A stretch of 64,000 nt of DNA from the NCBI RefSeq assembly GCF_965638725.1, contig NC_134958.1, positions 20,863,964 through 20,927,963 on the forward strand, read 5' to 3'. Below the pieces are notes generated by a model. The model saw only the letters and a list, made by a program, of their open reading frames with translations, was not told the origin of the DNA and did not search any database. Shown here one piece after another: positions 12,901 through 28,074 of this stretch. Source of the stretch: Aptenodytes patagonicus (taxonomy: Eukaryota > Chordata > Aves > Sphenisciformes > Spheniscidae). Both the position numbers and the translations under genes were made by a program. Positions within the stretch are counted from its first letter, which is position 1. Every line of letters begins with the position of its first letter.

Positions 12901-14439
12901 TCAGCTGGAGCCAAGGAGGAGAGAGAGAGGGAGAAGCTGTTCATTAGTGCACAGAGGCTTTAAAGAGGTGGCTTTGGGAAACTCATGTTGTATAGAACAG
13001 CTCTCTGCTTACCGAGGAATTATTCCAGACTTTCTGTGACCGAGTGGGTCTCTTGGTAAAACAGACAGTTTCAGAGAAGGGTGGTCACAAGTGAGCACAG
13101 AATATTAGCATACGATGTAGTAGCTTATTTTGATCCCCCCCTTACATTCGTCTCTGTCTGGCTTATTGAAGTCAATTGCTGTGCGGTGGGTAGGGAGAAA
13201 TATCTCATTCCCCAGCTTCCCCAAGTTCTGCCTCTGCCAGCTTGTACTCAGAGGACTCTCCTGCCTGATACCTTACTTCCCACTACCCATCCCATGTTTG
13301 CATGGGTTCCTTTGCCAGGGACACCTCCAAAGCTGCAGAAGTAGAATTGATCTGAGCACACACACCATTAGTATGAAGCGCTGTTTCCTGTTAAACTAAG
13401 AGCAATGCTGTTTATATTGAAGTTATACTCTCCAAAGCACAGCTGAACTGAAAATGTCAGTCCAGCCCGTTTGTCCTAGCACTTGTGTAGTGTCTGAGCA
13501 TAGAGTAGCAAGGTTTGTGAGCCTGTAGGGAACTGCAGATCCCACAGGTCTTTTTTTTCCTTATGCTTTGCCAAGCAATTATGATTGTCACATTGAGGTT
13601 TGTGTTGGCTTAAGTGCTCTTTTCTAAATTATCTTTAGGATGTTTCTTATTACCTTACTATGTGCACTTGGAAAATACTTCAATTAAAGCAGATTAGTAT
13701 TTTATTAATATGATTTGTATCCCGGCTGTTTTTAGGCAGCTGCAATAAGAAGAGGTGGAATGTCAAAGTGGTACAGAGAATAAAAGACTTCCAGTTGGAA
13801 AGATTATGCCTGATACTTCACTCTGTATTGCAGTTTTCACAAAAGATAGCTTTGAACTAACTAGTAACCATAATGCAAAACATAGAAACGCTCTGGTGTG
13901 TTGCTAATCTGTATGAATGTTTGGTAAATGCTAGAAACAATGTAGTGCTTTCAAGGACACTTGAGGGGCAGTTTGTGCATGCAGTCAATGTTTCTGCAGT
14001 ATTGTTTCCCCAGGAAGTTATTATTTGACAAAGGAAACATCATTATTTTGAGAGGTTTCTAACTGTATGAGGAAACTGAGGTGCAAAGAGGCTCAGGTGC
14101 CATCCTGACAGTCTTCTCTGCACAGGCAGCTGCTCTGGCCATCTGCTCATAGCTACTCTGCCACCAGGAGCAGTTTGCAAGATGGGGGTCTAAACAAGAT
14201 CTGCAGAGGTTTTGGAGGTCGTGCTGTTCAGCTCTGCAATGCCTACAAGTCAGACAGGTGTCTAAGGAGGCAGGTTCCACAAAACTGTAGGCAGCCAGCT
14301 TGTGAAGACGTAAGAAGGGCACTTTTATAGGCAAGAGCTGTTGGCACAAAACTGAGTACCAGAATGCCTGTGGGGATGTCTGTATGTATGCGTGGGAGAA
14401 GAGTGGGAGAATCCTTTGTCGCTTGTCTGGCGACTTTTC

Positions 14440-14515
14440 AAAGTATCTGAAAATTTACACAGTACTTTGCCTGAGGTCATGCAATGAATCAAGGCCAGGC
14501 TCTCACTCCTCATGG
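14440..14515 (-). repeat. MIR-like SINE relic
   Basis: The stretch 'actttgcctgaggtcatgcaatgaatcaaggccaggctct' parallels the MIR core in reverse ('acttgcccaaggtcacacagctag.aag.ggcagagccaggat'). A similar short stretch at about 14068-14100 ('gaggaaactgaggtgcaaagagg') may be a second relic. Confidence 0.45.
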
Positions 14516-17500
14516 TAGGTGGTTTGGGTTTTGTTTCTTTTTTTATATAGAGTAAGCCAGACTATTGTGTTTGGGGTTAGCACCCAGCTACATACAATGT
14601 TAAGTTGTACCATATTCCAAGGAGCTTCTATTGCCAAAAACCAGCAACAAACCCCAGAAACTCAGGTGCTTAGTTGCATTCTCTTCAGTGGCTTGGGTCA
14701 TTCAAGAATTGCTTACAGTCAAGAGTAAGTCAGAGCCAGGAAATTCAGAACTGTCTGAAAATGGAGTTTAGTTTGCAAGGCTGTTTCTAGTACAGGTTCC
14801 CTGATGCTTAATGCAAGGTGAGCATATTGGGATTTCTCTCCCCTGCTGGTTGCCTATCTGCAAAGGTATTGAGGTGTTTAGAAGCCTTGCCATTCTGGTG
14901 AGCACGGCTTCAATAAGCTGTGAAGTTCCAAAGTTATTGGGGGCTGGGTGGACAGGAACGTAACATATATGAGAAGTCTTGTTTTCTCGGGGAAACAAGG
15001 CTAGGAATATAAAGCATAAAGTCACTACCCACAGGAGTTAAGGAGCTGGGCTTCTCCTTGTTGCTGTGACCCTGCATTTATTTGCTTTTTACTCATAGGG
15101 TATGTTTTTTAATGTTAGGATGGTACTTATATTGAATCTTATTTTCCCAACCTTTCCTGTTCCTCTCCTTTAAATGTCTCAGCATTGGCTAATCCCAATG
15201 GCTTTGTGAATTAACTATCCACAAGACCCCTTTCACTGTTTAGTTTACAGACACATCCATTCCTTCTCTCTCACCTTCTCTACCTTTACTCTTTGCACCT
15301 TCTTACTCCTCCCTTGCCTTTACCCACCTCCTCCTCTTTTGCTTAACACCAGCTGTTTCTGCTTCCAGTTTTGTCACACCAGTGGGGGACCAGCAAGTTG
15401 GCAATGAATGAAACCATTGCGCTGATGGCTCTTGCTATGTTTGCCAGTAGCCAGCTGGAGAACTAAATGCTGGTAAGCCAGATACAGTCTAGTTTCGTTG
15501 AACTCCATATTACTATGAGATCCAAACCACCCACCCCTTTCCCTTGCGTCAGCTGGTCTCTTTCTGCTTACATATCTCAAAGCAGCATTAGCGCTGGTTT
15601 TGTGCACTTGCTGGCTAGACAAGAGACATAGAGTCTCTATAGCTTGTAGCTAAGCTTGATCAGATGTTATGTTCTTAAGTACAGCAGAAGTCCAGAGCAT
15701 GAGTTTAGGAGCAGACTGGAAGAGGACACACGGGCTTCTGTGAACCCACAGCTAAGGAACTGTAGGCTGTAGGTTTGGCACATGGCACGTGGAGGACTTA
15801 TTACCTGTGTGTTCTTTATTACGTTTTATGACAGCAATCCACAGAGATGCAACCTCTGGTCTAGGGCTCCCATTGTATGTGTGTGTTGCACAGAGGCAGA
15901 GTAGAGTCTCGGCTTCCAGGAGTTGATAACTTGTAAAACAAGATGCCAAGAGCAGGATAATTGAGAGATAAAACTAGTGAGTCTGACTAGAGGTGGTTCA
16001 AGCCATCCTGAATAGCACTGAGCAGGCGCTGTGTCGCTGCAGAACTTAAGGGAGATGTTCTGTGGGAGCTCTTCGCTTTTATTACTTACCCGTAGATTTA
16101 CAAGTGCTCCGAGGAGGGAGGCTGGGTTCAGAAAGTACCAAGTGCAGAAACTGGTAGCTCTCCACATGAGGAAGGCTGGATTTTGCTATTACTTAAAAGT
16201 TAATGATTTCTTCCCACTCTGAGGTCAATTATGCTGATTTTGCAAACTCAGGTCCTGACCTGTGTACAATCTTATGTCAGGGTCACCTTAATAAGGTGGG
16301 ATGAAAAATGTGTGCTGTAAGTCTAGCAATAAGATACTAGAATTTCTGGCTACTGGCTCGCTATTTATTGCAAGCATTATTGGTTTAAATAATAAAAAAA
16401 AAAAGTCGTGTGTGCTTTATTTTTACTTCTATCACCATTTAGAAAACAATTTAGGTCCATCATCAGGTTGCTGAAGGGGGAATTTTCTGATGAATGCAGC
16501 ATAGCAATAGTTGATTACTTTTGTAAGGCAAAAGACAAGTAGCCCATCTCCTGACATGTGGCTGCAGGGCCAACTGTGTATTCTGCTAGAAAGATTGCTG
16601 TTACTGTACAGCTCACAGGGAACACAACTGGTTTCTGGTGCTTGCATTGCAACTGACTTCTTGTGTTATGTGCTTCTGGGGGAGTCATGTCACATGCCGC
16701 TCCTGTTTGGGTCATGATTGTGCATTTTAATTTGGAGAATTTTTTTTTTAATCTTTCAGCAATTAAAAAAATCAAATTAATCTACCATTACAAAGGATGA
16801 TTACCCGGCTGGGTTTTATTTCTGATAATTTAGTTAATAAGTTGTCTAAATAACAAGAAGGTGGGAACAGCCAAAAGGTGAGACAGTTCTTATCATTAAT
16901 TTTTCGTTATATCCAGGAGTTTTGTCTTAGCAGCAGGAAGATAAGCCATTCCTCATAACTGAATTCAACAGTGAATAGAGTTGGTTCAGCTGTAAATCTG
17001 CCAGAATTGCCAAATAATTAATGAGCGAGGTATGTCCATGACAACTAAGAGTTTGCAATTTATTATGGATTCCATATCAAGTACATGTTACCCCTTTTTC
17101 ATGGCAAATTAACGTGAACTATACTTATTCAGCTTGATTCATGTGCTGGTCTGAGCTTCACTCACCCAGATTATTCAGTTACTTTAGAAGTACTTCTAAA
17201 AATTGCTTTAGTGGTGTCTGCTTCAGGCTAGGTTTATGCAAAGGACACTTTCTTTAGCCCAAAAGGAGTTATTTACAACAGCTGGAATATCAAGCCAATG
17301 AGGTAAAGACTAAGATGTTTTGTATTTGAAGAGAATGGAAATTCCAACTCCCAAACCCACTGGGTTTATTGGAAGTTGAGCAGAAGGTTTTGGCATCCTT
17401 TTTGAATCTGTTCTGTCAGAGTGTGATTGTTTTTTAACTTTTTAACAGAAAATTCACAAATGTAGGCAGAGGAATAAAATAAAAAATCCAAATGCTGGAC

Positions 17501-17854
17501 AGTATACCTTTCAATGATGATATTTTGGATGCCTGCTCTGGTAAAGGCCAGTTATTTTGCTCTATGAGATTGAGTCAAACTGACAGAAAAGGGGGAGAAT
17601 GAATTCTAGTAAGGTGAAAATACCCAGTGAGTTAACAGTATGCAGACCAGGCAAAGTGCATCTACGGATAGAAGTTCCTGAGTCTGAATCTTCATGCAGT
17701 CAGCCTCTTCCTAGGTTAATTAGCTCCTTACTCTATTTGGGCCATAATAATCAACTGGCCTTTACAGAAATTCAAAATGAGGTTCATTTCTTCTCTCCAT
17801 CAGACATTTATCAGTTTATTACCAGCGTAGCCTGATAAAGGACTTGTGAGGATT

Positions 17855-17950
17855 GCAATATTGACCGCTTTCCTAGAGACACAGAAGTGAAGTGACTTGC
17901 CCAAAAGTTGCACAGCAAGTCAGTGATTGAGCTAGGAGTGCGCCGCCCAT
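17855..17950 (-). repeat. MIR-like SINE relic
   Basis: 'acacagaagtgaagtgacttgcccaaaagttgcacagcaagtcagtgattgagctaggag' follows the reversed MIR core closely. It is the best MIR match in the window. Ends are approximate. Confidence 0.65.
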
Positions 17951-20900
17951 GGCTCCAGTTAAAATTGGGTCATCCTGCTTGTCTTTCCCACCTCACAGAG
18001 GGAGCATACAAGCAAGTTCTCTGTTTTGTGTATGGTTGGGTTTGTTCCTGCTGTGATCGGGAGAGAGAAGATTTTGCACTGCACTGTTGGTGTTCCTTTA
18101 GAGCCTCCTGCTGCTCTACAGAAATTGAAGGGAAAATGCTTTCTGTCACTGCTGCTCATAACATTGCAGGAGAGGATGATTACTGCTCTCCTTGTGACTT
18201 CCAGAGCAGCAGTAGAGTTCACATTCAACATTGTGACCTCTGAATAATACTGAGATGCAAACGTTTTGGCAAATGTTTATTGATGTCAGACCTGGGAAGG
18301 GAGGAAGCTTTAGACTCCACTCCTTTCTCTGTGCTTGAAAGGCTTGTGTAGCTGGGTACAGCAGGGTCCGTGTTCCTGCTGAAATCTCCTTCAAAGTCTA
18401 TAGCAGCAGCATTTAGTGTCTTAAGTCCCAGGCTGTCTTCTTTGGAGGTAGACCTGCATAAGAAATCTGGGCAAGACCATCATTTCGTTTATCTAGATCT
18501 CTATAAATGATGTTTTGAAGCCTGCCTTGCTGGGTTTGTCATCGCATACTGTCTTTATTTTGGGGTCTGCAGATAGAGGTGTATAATAAGACAAATATTT
18601 TGGCATGTTTAACGGCTAGTGAGGTCATTCTGGGGGAGCACAGAAAAGTACGTGATATTGTGGTGTACACAGGAGGGTGAGGTGGCTGGGGAAGTAATTT
18701 TGGTTGTACTTAAGCAGTTTTTGGCAAGGGCTAGGTAAACATGAATTATAGCTGAATATAAAACCAAACCATCCCTTCCCTAGAAGCTTGGCTGGATTAA
18801 TTTCTATGCTTCCCATGTTCTAACAGGACAAAGTCAGGGAACCCTTTCTGGGCTTGTACATGCTCCAAGCACCACTCCTGTTAGACCCTTCTCTGTTTCT
18901 CCTGCCAAGTGGCGCAGCCTTTTTAAGTCATCACCATGCTATGCTTTGGGCAGAATTATCCCTGATACTATCTCTCTGAGGTCAATGAAAAGATGAGTCT
19001 GGATTTCTGGAAATGCATTTTCTGTCCAGCCTGCCTGTATTTATTTCTTCCTCTTGCCTTTGTCCATGACGTCACTCAAAAACAGTGTGGTTAAGTCAAG
19101 AGTATTCTGGGACACTGGATTTGTGCAGCAGATGCCATGGAAGGCGCATAGTGCTGGATGGATTGTTTTCTCTAACCAGTGTGTATGTTAAGTACTAGGC
19201 TAAATCCTTTTGGATTAGAGAAGTGAGAGGAAGAGAGACTGTTTCTGGAGGGTATTTTCTTTCCGTGCCCCTGATCTTTGTGTACTTACGATTTTTCTCT
19301 GAACTGGCATTGGCGTGTTTGGCATATTTGATCTTTTCAATCTATTCTAATTATAAAGATTTGAAGTAGCATCCAAAAAAAGTGCCAGTTTCTTCAGGAT
19401 GGCACTTAGCAGTGCTGCATGCTATTTATATCTCTTCTTAGCTTTCCCAAGTCCTGGCTGGAAGAGAAGCCCAGCAGGCTGGGGTCTGCAGATAGACCTC
19501 ACGTGAGCCCTGGCACTCCCATTCACATGTCATGTGTCCTGTAATAGCAACAATGTCTTTCACACAAATGCTCAGGCATTCCTAAAACCAGCCATCTGGA
19601 ACACTCAGGCCTTACTCCTTTGTGTTAATGATGGTCTAAATACCTTTTCTGGTCCAAATTTTTTTTTTTTACATTGTGCTATATGCAGGCTCTTGCATAT
19701 TTGAATCTTACATCAATCTGAGAATAATCATGGAAGTCAAACAGATTATACCTACACTAGCGTTAAGTGTGGAGTAAGGGAGTGAGGCCCAGAAAATTCA
19801 AGACACTCTTCCCTTCAGATGTGTTGTTTCAAGTATGCGAAGTCCTTGCAAATGTAGTGGCTGGAGTGTATGTGCTATCCCTTTTGAGGCTTTTTGTGGG
19901 GAACGGAACAGTCTTGAATTAGATAAGAGATGAGGCAAGTGGATGCACAGCAAGAGAGAGCTGTGAAGCTGGAGGAGGTGGAAATTGGGGCTGAAGGTAG
20001 AGAAGTTAGAAATCTGCCTGGGAGGGCTGTGCAGAGGCGCTGTTGTGAAATAGCTGTGAGAAGAAGGCACCACGAGTGCGGGATCAGAGAATAGACTATA
20101 TAGACTGTGAAAGAGAAAGATGAGGCCAGGGAGGCAGCTGTGAGATGACAGGTGGGCCTGATAATTGAGGAAGATGGGGCTGAGCTCAAATGAGGGGAAG
20201 AAAAACCTTTACAAGCAAATGTAGTTAGGATCTGGGGATAAAATGACTGAAAACAATGTTGTGACTGTGCAGAGTGGGATTATCCTGCAGATGTGTCTTA
20301 GAAGCTGGGTGTAGACTTCATTTTACTTCTAAGAGTCACCAAACTGCCTGAGAAGAATGAACAAGAGAGAAGACAGGATCAGCAGTGTGTGACCTGAGAC
20401 TGAAGCTGAGAGAGATGGGGCCTGGGAGGCAGATAATCTGTGACACTGGGAAGAGGATGTTGTGAACAAAGCAGGGACAAGGCCATAGGCACTTTGAAAG
20501 GAAGGGATTGGAGTTTGGAGTAGAGGCTAATCTACCTATCTAGAGGAAACAGCATTTGACCCTCATAAGTGCAGTACTCAATGAGTGCATTGCCCGTGGT
20601 TTTTCATCACAAGTAGAACCTTTGTAGAAATACCTTGAGATAATTTCAGTTCCCATGGTTCCTTCCAGTTTTCTGTTATTCTTTCGCTGATTTGCAATTC
20701 CAACTGGACAAGCTCTCAACATGAGTGCCTAAGCTGATTGACAAAATACCTGCTAGACTGACTTAACTGGGATTCTGCCTTTCCCCTTAGGAAAAGTCCT
20801 GGTCTTTTCATGAAGTAAGGACACATCAGAGCCCCAAATGTGCACTGGGGCTCCAGGCCAGTTCCACCTTTGCAAAAAGGAGTTTACTGTAAAATGTAGG

Positions 20901-22474
20901 GTCTGCTACTGACTCTAACAGGGAGGAAGGAGTATCATGGCAAAGTCTCTTCTGTTACCTTTTGACACATCAATAAAATACCAGAACTACAACTATTGTT
21001 ATACTTTTTTTTTTTTTTTTTTTACCAGAAGGAATTACTATTAGTGAGTAAATGATACAGGCTTGTGAATTTACTTTGTTAGGATGTTTAGCTCTCCTCT
21101 GCATTTCTCCTGCCTTTATAGACAGTTCTGGCATGGTTGGATTTGTTAAGAGACTTCAGCTGAGATCTGATGTGTACACTGTACATCATCCTGCACTAGC
21201 TGCAGGATCAGGAATGAGTCTGTCCTCTCAACCTCAGTTCAGCTGAGGCTGGAAGCATTGTAAAAGCAACATATTTGCCCTCAGAGAGGATGGAAGGTCC
21301 AGTTTGTATCATGCTTCACTGCTTGCTCTCAGCTGAGGCACAGCATTTGCAGACTGTGACTCTGTTTCATTTCACAGCTGCAGGGTGAGCATAGAAACAA
21401 CTAGCACCTACATGAAGGAGCAGAGAAACATAAAAGGGTAGGGGAAAAGCTGTTCTGTCCAAAGACATGGACCAAAATCTCAGGAGAATGTCATCCATCT
21501 CTAGTCTTTACTGTGCACACTCAAATACACACATATGCACACATGCACAGACTAGGAGCCTTGATGCACAAATAAAAGGAACAAAAATCAATATGTTGCT
21601 GACATTAGGAAGATAATGGTGGGTTGTGCCTTTGGTGCTGGGGTCAGCTCTCTAGTGTGTAGTGAGCAGAGCTGTTTCTAATGCTTTGGAGCCATAAAAA
21701 ATTATTAATATTTAAATATATATGCCTTTTCTATTCCACTTTTCCTGAAAGGCATGCTATTATAGATCATGCTATCCTAGAGGCTGTTGAGAAAATGGAC
21801 ACACGAAGTGTTATATTGACATCTCTTTTTTAAAAAATTCCATTTCTTTTACTCTTTCCTATCCCAGCATTGCTGGTAGAACTGTCATGCTGTCCTTGTA
21901 AAAATTTTGAGATGGAAGAACGGACACCAAGAGAAATAATTGGTATCGGATAATGCCATCTCTCAGACTTTCGCCAGTTTGCCAGAGCTCCCCACTCTCT
22001 GGATTGGAAAGTTTATTTCTGTATAGCAAATGCAGAATCAAAGCAAAGGGGTTTTGAAAGTATATTCTCATGTTTTTGGGCTCCTGGCTTGCTCTCATGA
22101 TGGAATTATTTAAGAAGTCACTGCTGCTTTCAGGAAGCTTAGGACTTACAGAACATTGAATGAAAAGTCAATGAGTAATGGAAATAGTGAAATGTACTCA
22201 CTCCACAAATGCATTTAGGTAGTGGGACACTGTCCTTTAAGATAGTGGGAAGTGTTGCAAAAATGGAAAGTGCCTGGTCCTTGCAGTGGTGTGTGCACCA
22301 GGCTGTATATAAATCAATGCAGCCCATTTATAACCATCAATATAAAACAGTTACCAAAAAGTCCTCTCATGGATGACATGCATTTTTTGCTTATAGTGAT
22401 ATGTAGCAGGTGCTCTCTCATGATGGAGAGGACTGTCTATATAATATAGATCTTACTACCCTTCATAAATACAG

Positions 22475-22530
22475 AAACTGATGAAGAAACTCAAGTGACT
22501 TGCCCCAAACTCTCTCTGAAATGTGCAAAT
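22475..22530 (-). repeat. MIR-like SINE relic, short
   Basis: 'acagaaactgatgaagaaactcaagtgacttgcccc' resembles the reversed MIR core over about 40 bp and then loses similarity. Confidence 0.4.
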
Positions 22531-25500
22531 TCCAATAGTTAATTCATATATGAAGGACCAATAACCAGTCCTTAGGAGTAAGCACCATAGTTTTGTGTGG
22601 TATGAGATGAAAGAGCACAGAGGTGGTTAAGGAACTGGAAGAGTTTCTCTGTCAGCTCTCAAGGCAGAGCCGGAAAAGTACAATGGAAGCAGGAGATGAG
22701 TTGTTTTGCAGAGGGGGACTTGCTATGGACTTTTTGCGTGTGGAAGCTGGGAAGAGTTGTAGTGTCTCCAAGGGCAGTGGTTGAAAAGAGTATATTTAAA
22801 ACCTGATCTAAGACCACAGAAATCACCATAAAGATTTTACTTGTCTTCAGTTGTTTCCTCTTGTCCGGGGAGAGTGATTTCTCAGTAGGACAAATAAACT
22901 TAAGTGCTGCATTCTCTGTATAATTGCAGGGGGACCTGGGTGCCCATATTGACCTTCTGTGTCTGGAATCCTTTTCAACACAGTGTTTCCTCCTGATGCT
23001 AGGCAGTGAGGGCCAGGGGCGCTACCTTGGGCTCTCCTTGCCCATGTATGAGTTCTCAGGGGGGTGACATGACTGCTTTGCTGCCTCCTCATGCCAGCTC
23101 AGTCCTGCCACATCCATGCAGTCACACTGTGACTGTATTGCGAGGGTGCAGCAGCTGGGAGGGAGTGCTTAGCAAACACTGCTTACTCTGCTGCCGTACC
23201 CATGCAGGGGAACTAATTTGCTTCATCCTGAATTGAATTCATTGCTCTTTATACAATAACTGATTATTGTCCTTGAATCATCAGGTTTCTTAAACTTTGG
23301 GATTACAGACAACTTTTTAAATGCCAGACTTGCAGATATTGAAAAGTAAAGTTGGATTTCATTATTTATTAATTCTTCTGACGCCTCTTTCTGTTATGAC
23401 AGTCTTGAAGGTGTTCTCTCTGAACCAGTATTAGTCCCACTTCAGCACATCTTTCTCCTCCAGACATATTTAGCAAACAGAGCATTTGATGTGCTTTCAA
23501 GACATGCCGTGGCAGAAGAGCAGTTGGCAGGGTAGAGAGAGGTCAGCACTGCTGTGGGGCATTTGGGCAGAGCTGGGTATGGATTCCTTGTGACAGTCAA
23601 GTGCAAGGGGAAGTGCTGGCTAACGTGCGTTTTGTGAGAAACAGTGATAACTGCTCAGTAGTTTCTGCTACGAGAGCTCAACTATGCAGGGATTTAAAAA
23701 TAAATAAATATTCTATTTTATCTTTGTTAATCATACCCCCCCTGAAAATGTAGGCAGGCAAAGGTGACTAGTAATTAACACATGGGTAAGAACAATCGTG
23801 CTGGAGCAAACAAAGGTCCTTACATTCAAACACCTAATCTCTGATGATGCTTGGTAATACATAAGATGCTTAGGGAAGAATATAAGAAACAGAGTAGGGC
23901 TCAAAATGCAGGTGTATCAGAGATTTCTGCAAGGAAAAACTCATCTTCTGTTTTGCTTCATTTTCTTTTTAATAATTCCAAACATATGTGCCTTTTTATT
24001 GCCTCTGAGTATCGAACTAACACTTTCATAGACCCATTCATGATGACTCCCATATTACTTTCTTTAGGGATAGTAAGTAATCTATTGATAAATATATATA
24101 GTTAGCATTGTTTTACCCTTGTGTGCATTACTGTGTGTTAAGACTATTGAATTTGAATGCTCATTCAGCGTTGTGAGATCTTTCTGAAACTCCTTGCAGT
24201 CACATTTAGATTTAATTGCCCGAAATAACTTTGTATCTTTACCAAACCAATCAAGCAAGTTTCTTATTCAAGTCACTTAATTGTGTGACTGCAAGGCAAT
24301 TTAGCTTTGTGAGACGCTTTGAATGTGTGTATGTTTTGAATATAAATACAGATTTCATGCTGATATTATTCTGCTAATCATGGTATAGCTTTGCTAACTA
24401 TTTTTTCAGATTTAAATGTCTGAATAAAATTACCAAGGCTAAAGTCCAGGATTTTTAAAAATATGACTACACCTGTGGTTAATGGGTAGGGTAACCTCCT
24501 GTGTCCAGTACGAAATTTCACATGTGCGCACAGGGACAGAAAAATCTACTTAGACTCCCCATTTCTGTTCTTGTTAGTTAATGCAGTTCTTGCATTTAGA
24601 GAAGAATGTGTATTTCCTGTGGAGATTAGGAAGCGATACTGAAAGTACATTTATTTTAGATGTTTAAGGGCAGAAATTAAAGTGTAGTCTTGCTTTTTAC
24701 ATCCATAACTTTAGATGGCTATAGTTCAATATGTTGAAGTAATCTAAATATTGTGTCTGATTGTGGCAATAAGTAGGGAATTGGTAATAGCTGATAATAT
24801 AGTTGCTCTATAATTATTTGCACTGGTAAAATTGGTCAAAAAAACCCCAAAGAAACCCGTGCTGGGAAAGCAACCACAAATGAACCTCATAGGGCGAGCT
24901 TAGTATCTGAAAGTAGTTTTTAATCCTGTATGAATTTTAAAGAACAGAACAGAAAAAGCTTGATTAAATCATAAAGAAAGCGAAGTCTCCTTTCCATAAA
25001 GATGCAATAAAATAAAAGAGTAATAATGCATTAATAATATCAATTTCCTTACGGACTATCGGCTCGAAATGGTTTCAGTAAGTACAGGAGTTGGATGAAA
25101 AAGGCAAACTCTTTGGAGGATGAATTTCTTTAAAGGGAACTAGAGGTTCTTACAGTAGAAAATAACAGATTTAAAAGAAAGAAAATTGAGTGGAAAGGTG
25201 CCCCTCGTGGTCTATAGCCAACTGTAGGTGCTCTGGGATGCACAAACTATTTATCATGGGAGCAGCCATCCATCAAGCCACTTTTTTCACGTGAAAGAAT
25301 TCACTCAAGACATCATAACTTTTACCCCAAACGCTCCAGAGTCTGACACGAAGTACTTAGCCTTGCCATGAATTAAGCCTACTGAATGTTTAATAGCTCA
25401 CGTTGATAAAAACCTGCTTTGTTCTCCCCTGGTGGTAGCTGCATTTGAAGGGTGTATGCCTACTGTGGGGCTGCCCATAGCTGAGCTGTCTGAGCAGGGC

Positions 25501-28074
25501 TGGCTGATAGTTGTATGAGATTAGTTTGTGCCAGTATGCAAGTTCTTTGAAGCTGAAATTTGCATATAATAGCTCTGGGGTTTCTTTTTGCATTATAAGA
25601 GAGAGGTATTTTTAATGAATTGCAAGTATACATTTCTTTAACCAGGGGTTTGCCCTTTTGCATAGGTAACTAGTATGATCACAAGTGTAGCTTTACCAAA
25701 CAAACTTCCAAATTCTTCTAGAATATTTGGAAATGCCTCAAAAACAGACCTGGCTAAGCTGATGCCCTCTTTTTATAAATTCGTCTGCTGACCCTGGTCC
25801 CTTCTACCTCTGTCTTGGGATTTGGAAAAGTACATGGCTAATATTTATAGGCATATGCGGTATGCTGGAGTTCCCTGCTAGAGTCTCTCAACACAGAGCT
25901 ACCGTGCCTCAGTGCTGAGCAGCTCAAGGGCAGAAAATGTAGTGAGGTTGTGGCCCAAGCAAAACCAGGAAGGATTGCTTGAGACCGTCAAGTTCTTATT
26001 CACTTGATGTGAGAACAAATCCATTTCCTAGGATATGAAGTTAGTTCTCTAAGTCACTGTCTCTGCTTTGTCCTTTTCAATTACTTTATTTGAAAGTCAG
26101 TGGCTATTTAATAGGAGTTTTCAATATCTCCTTTCCAGAGCATCCCCAGGGAAAATGGTTTGAGTGAAATAGAAGAAGACTTGGCAGCACTAATTCACCA
26201 TTAGCTACCAATTAGATTTGTGGATGGTTAATATCATACACAGAAATAATGCAGAATGACTTAATTCTCTGCATCATAATGCTGGCCTGCTTCCCTTTTT
26301 GATTAGCCCACTTAAAAGTAGAGAAGAGAGGAAGATACTAGCCAGCTCATTTTATGTTTTTTTTTTGTTTTATTTTTACCTTTGAATGCTTTACCTTATG
26401 AAGTGGGACTTGATTTTGTTTCCCAGGTCTGGTGCAAACCACAGTCATTGCCTATGCGGAGACCTTTTGACCCACATGAGACAGGTGTGTTTTTCTCAGG
26501 CTGGTTTGTAGATGGTGCCTTTAGCAGTGAGGGCAGAGGATGAGAGTGAGCCAAAGAGACCTCATTAGTGTTTATCCACAGGGACCTCACCTGAACTGTG
26601 CACTGCTCCTGCATGTGCAGGACTGCAAGCAGTTAAGATTGCTTGACTGGAGAAAGCCATGATTTAGTAGTCAGTGTAAATAAGAACAGGATTAAATTAT
26701 CACTGTGACATGACACTGGCCACAGTTCATTTTCAGGGCTAAGTCACAGTCAGCTTCGTGTCAGTTAACTCTCAGGACTGACATGCACTTGGCAGTGCAT
26801 TAAGTTGCAAGGGATAAAACAGTTGTGATCCTTTGCCCTGCTTCTCCATGTGTCAGAGAGCTCAATGAGCCACAAATCAGCACCAGACGGGCTGTAATCT
26901 TTAGCCTGGGACACCAGTGTGAGCCAAAATTGAACGTGGTTTACCTTAAAGTGCAAGGCTGAAGAGGCAATGGTTTGGGAGTAAGCTTGTGTGCTGGTCT
27001 CTGTGGGGAGTGGCAGTCCCCTTGGGCAGAGCAGTCAGCAGGGAGAGAAAATATATCAAGAGTGGCAGTTTAATCCACTGCCAATTGCTTGTCATTTTAT
27101 ATTGCAAGCCCGGGAGTTTCAATAGGAAAAGAGGAGGTTTCTTGTGTATAGACTTCCATTGTGTTTCTTAACTGAGAATAAAAGACAGTTTTTGTTCCTT
27201 CCTACAGAAAGGAATTGAGGGTTTTCAGCTGGCTGTAGCTTGAGAACATTTAATTCACATAATCTATTGTAAAAGTTGTTGCATGAGTGTTCACCCTGTT
27301 ATCCAGAGCTGTGCTTTATAGAGCAGTTGCACACAGGATTAAAGCAACTGTTTTACTGTTTGTAATTTTGCCCATAAATATGAAAGAGCTGTCTTATTCG
27401 ATTATTATATTCATACTACAATGACTTTCCTAATTTTCCATTTTCCCAGATGTGAAAATAGGAAATTAGAATGTCAGAAAAGAGCAGACCCCTCTGATTT
27501 TTACATGTGTGATAAGAAGCAGTGAGAAATGCAGTAATGTTCCTTTTTGCATTATTGGTCTGAATATTGGTCATTTGCCTAGTAGTTTTTCATGCAACTA
27601 CTTGTATATTAGTCTGATTCAGTTGCAGTTACTTTGTATATACTCTAAAGAGATGCTAGTTACTTGAGACGTGCAGAACAAAGAACATAAGGTAATTTCA
27701 GATAATTCAGTGGTTCCCTAATCCTGGTAACTTTATCCTTTCACAACTAAAATGGTTTTAGCTTTTACTATTTTTTCTTTATACCATACCTGTGTTAAAA
27801 AAAAAAAAAGTCATATAAATAGTAGAGAAAATAACTAGACCTGAAAAAAACCTGAAACTTACTGAGGACAGAAAGATGTGTCATATACCAACAGTGGTGA
27901 ATTTTTACAAGAGCAAATACAAGTTTTCCAGGTATATTTGGAAGACATTGGTTTTATGACGAAAGACTGCTTTTAATTCAGAAATTGCTTATAAGGTGTT
28001 TAGTTTAACCCACACATATGACCATCTGAAGGAAGATTATGCAGTGAGTAATATCCTTTCAGGACTGCTTGAAC

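Noticed and set aside
14526..14600. GGGTTTTGT string followed by a Phe-Gly-Val-Ser-Thr frame
   Set aside because: The heptamer position reads ATAGAGT, with no match to CACTGTG, and the second core glycine is replaced by Ser.
21631..21660. Phe-Gly-Ala-Gly frame resembling a J core
   Set aside because: No heptamer or nonamer upstream and no splice donor downstream.
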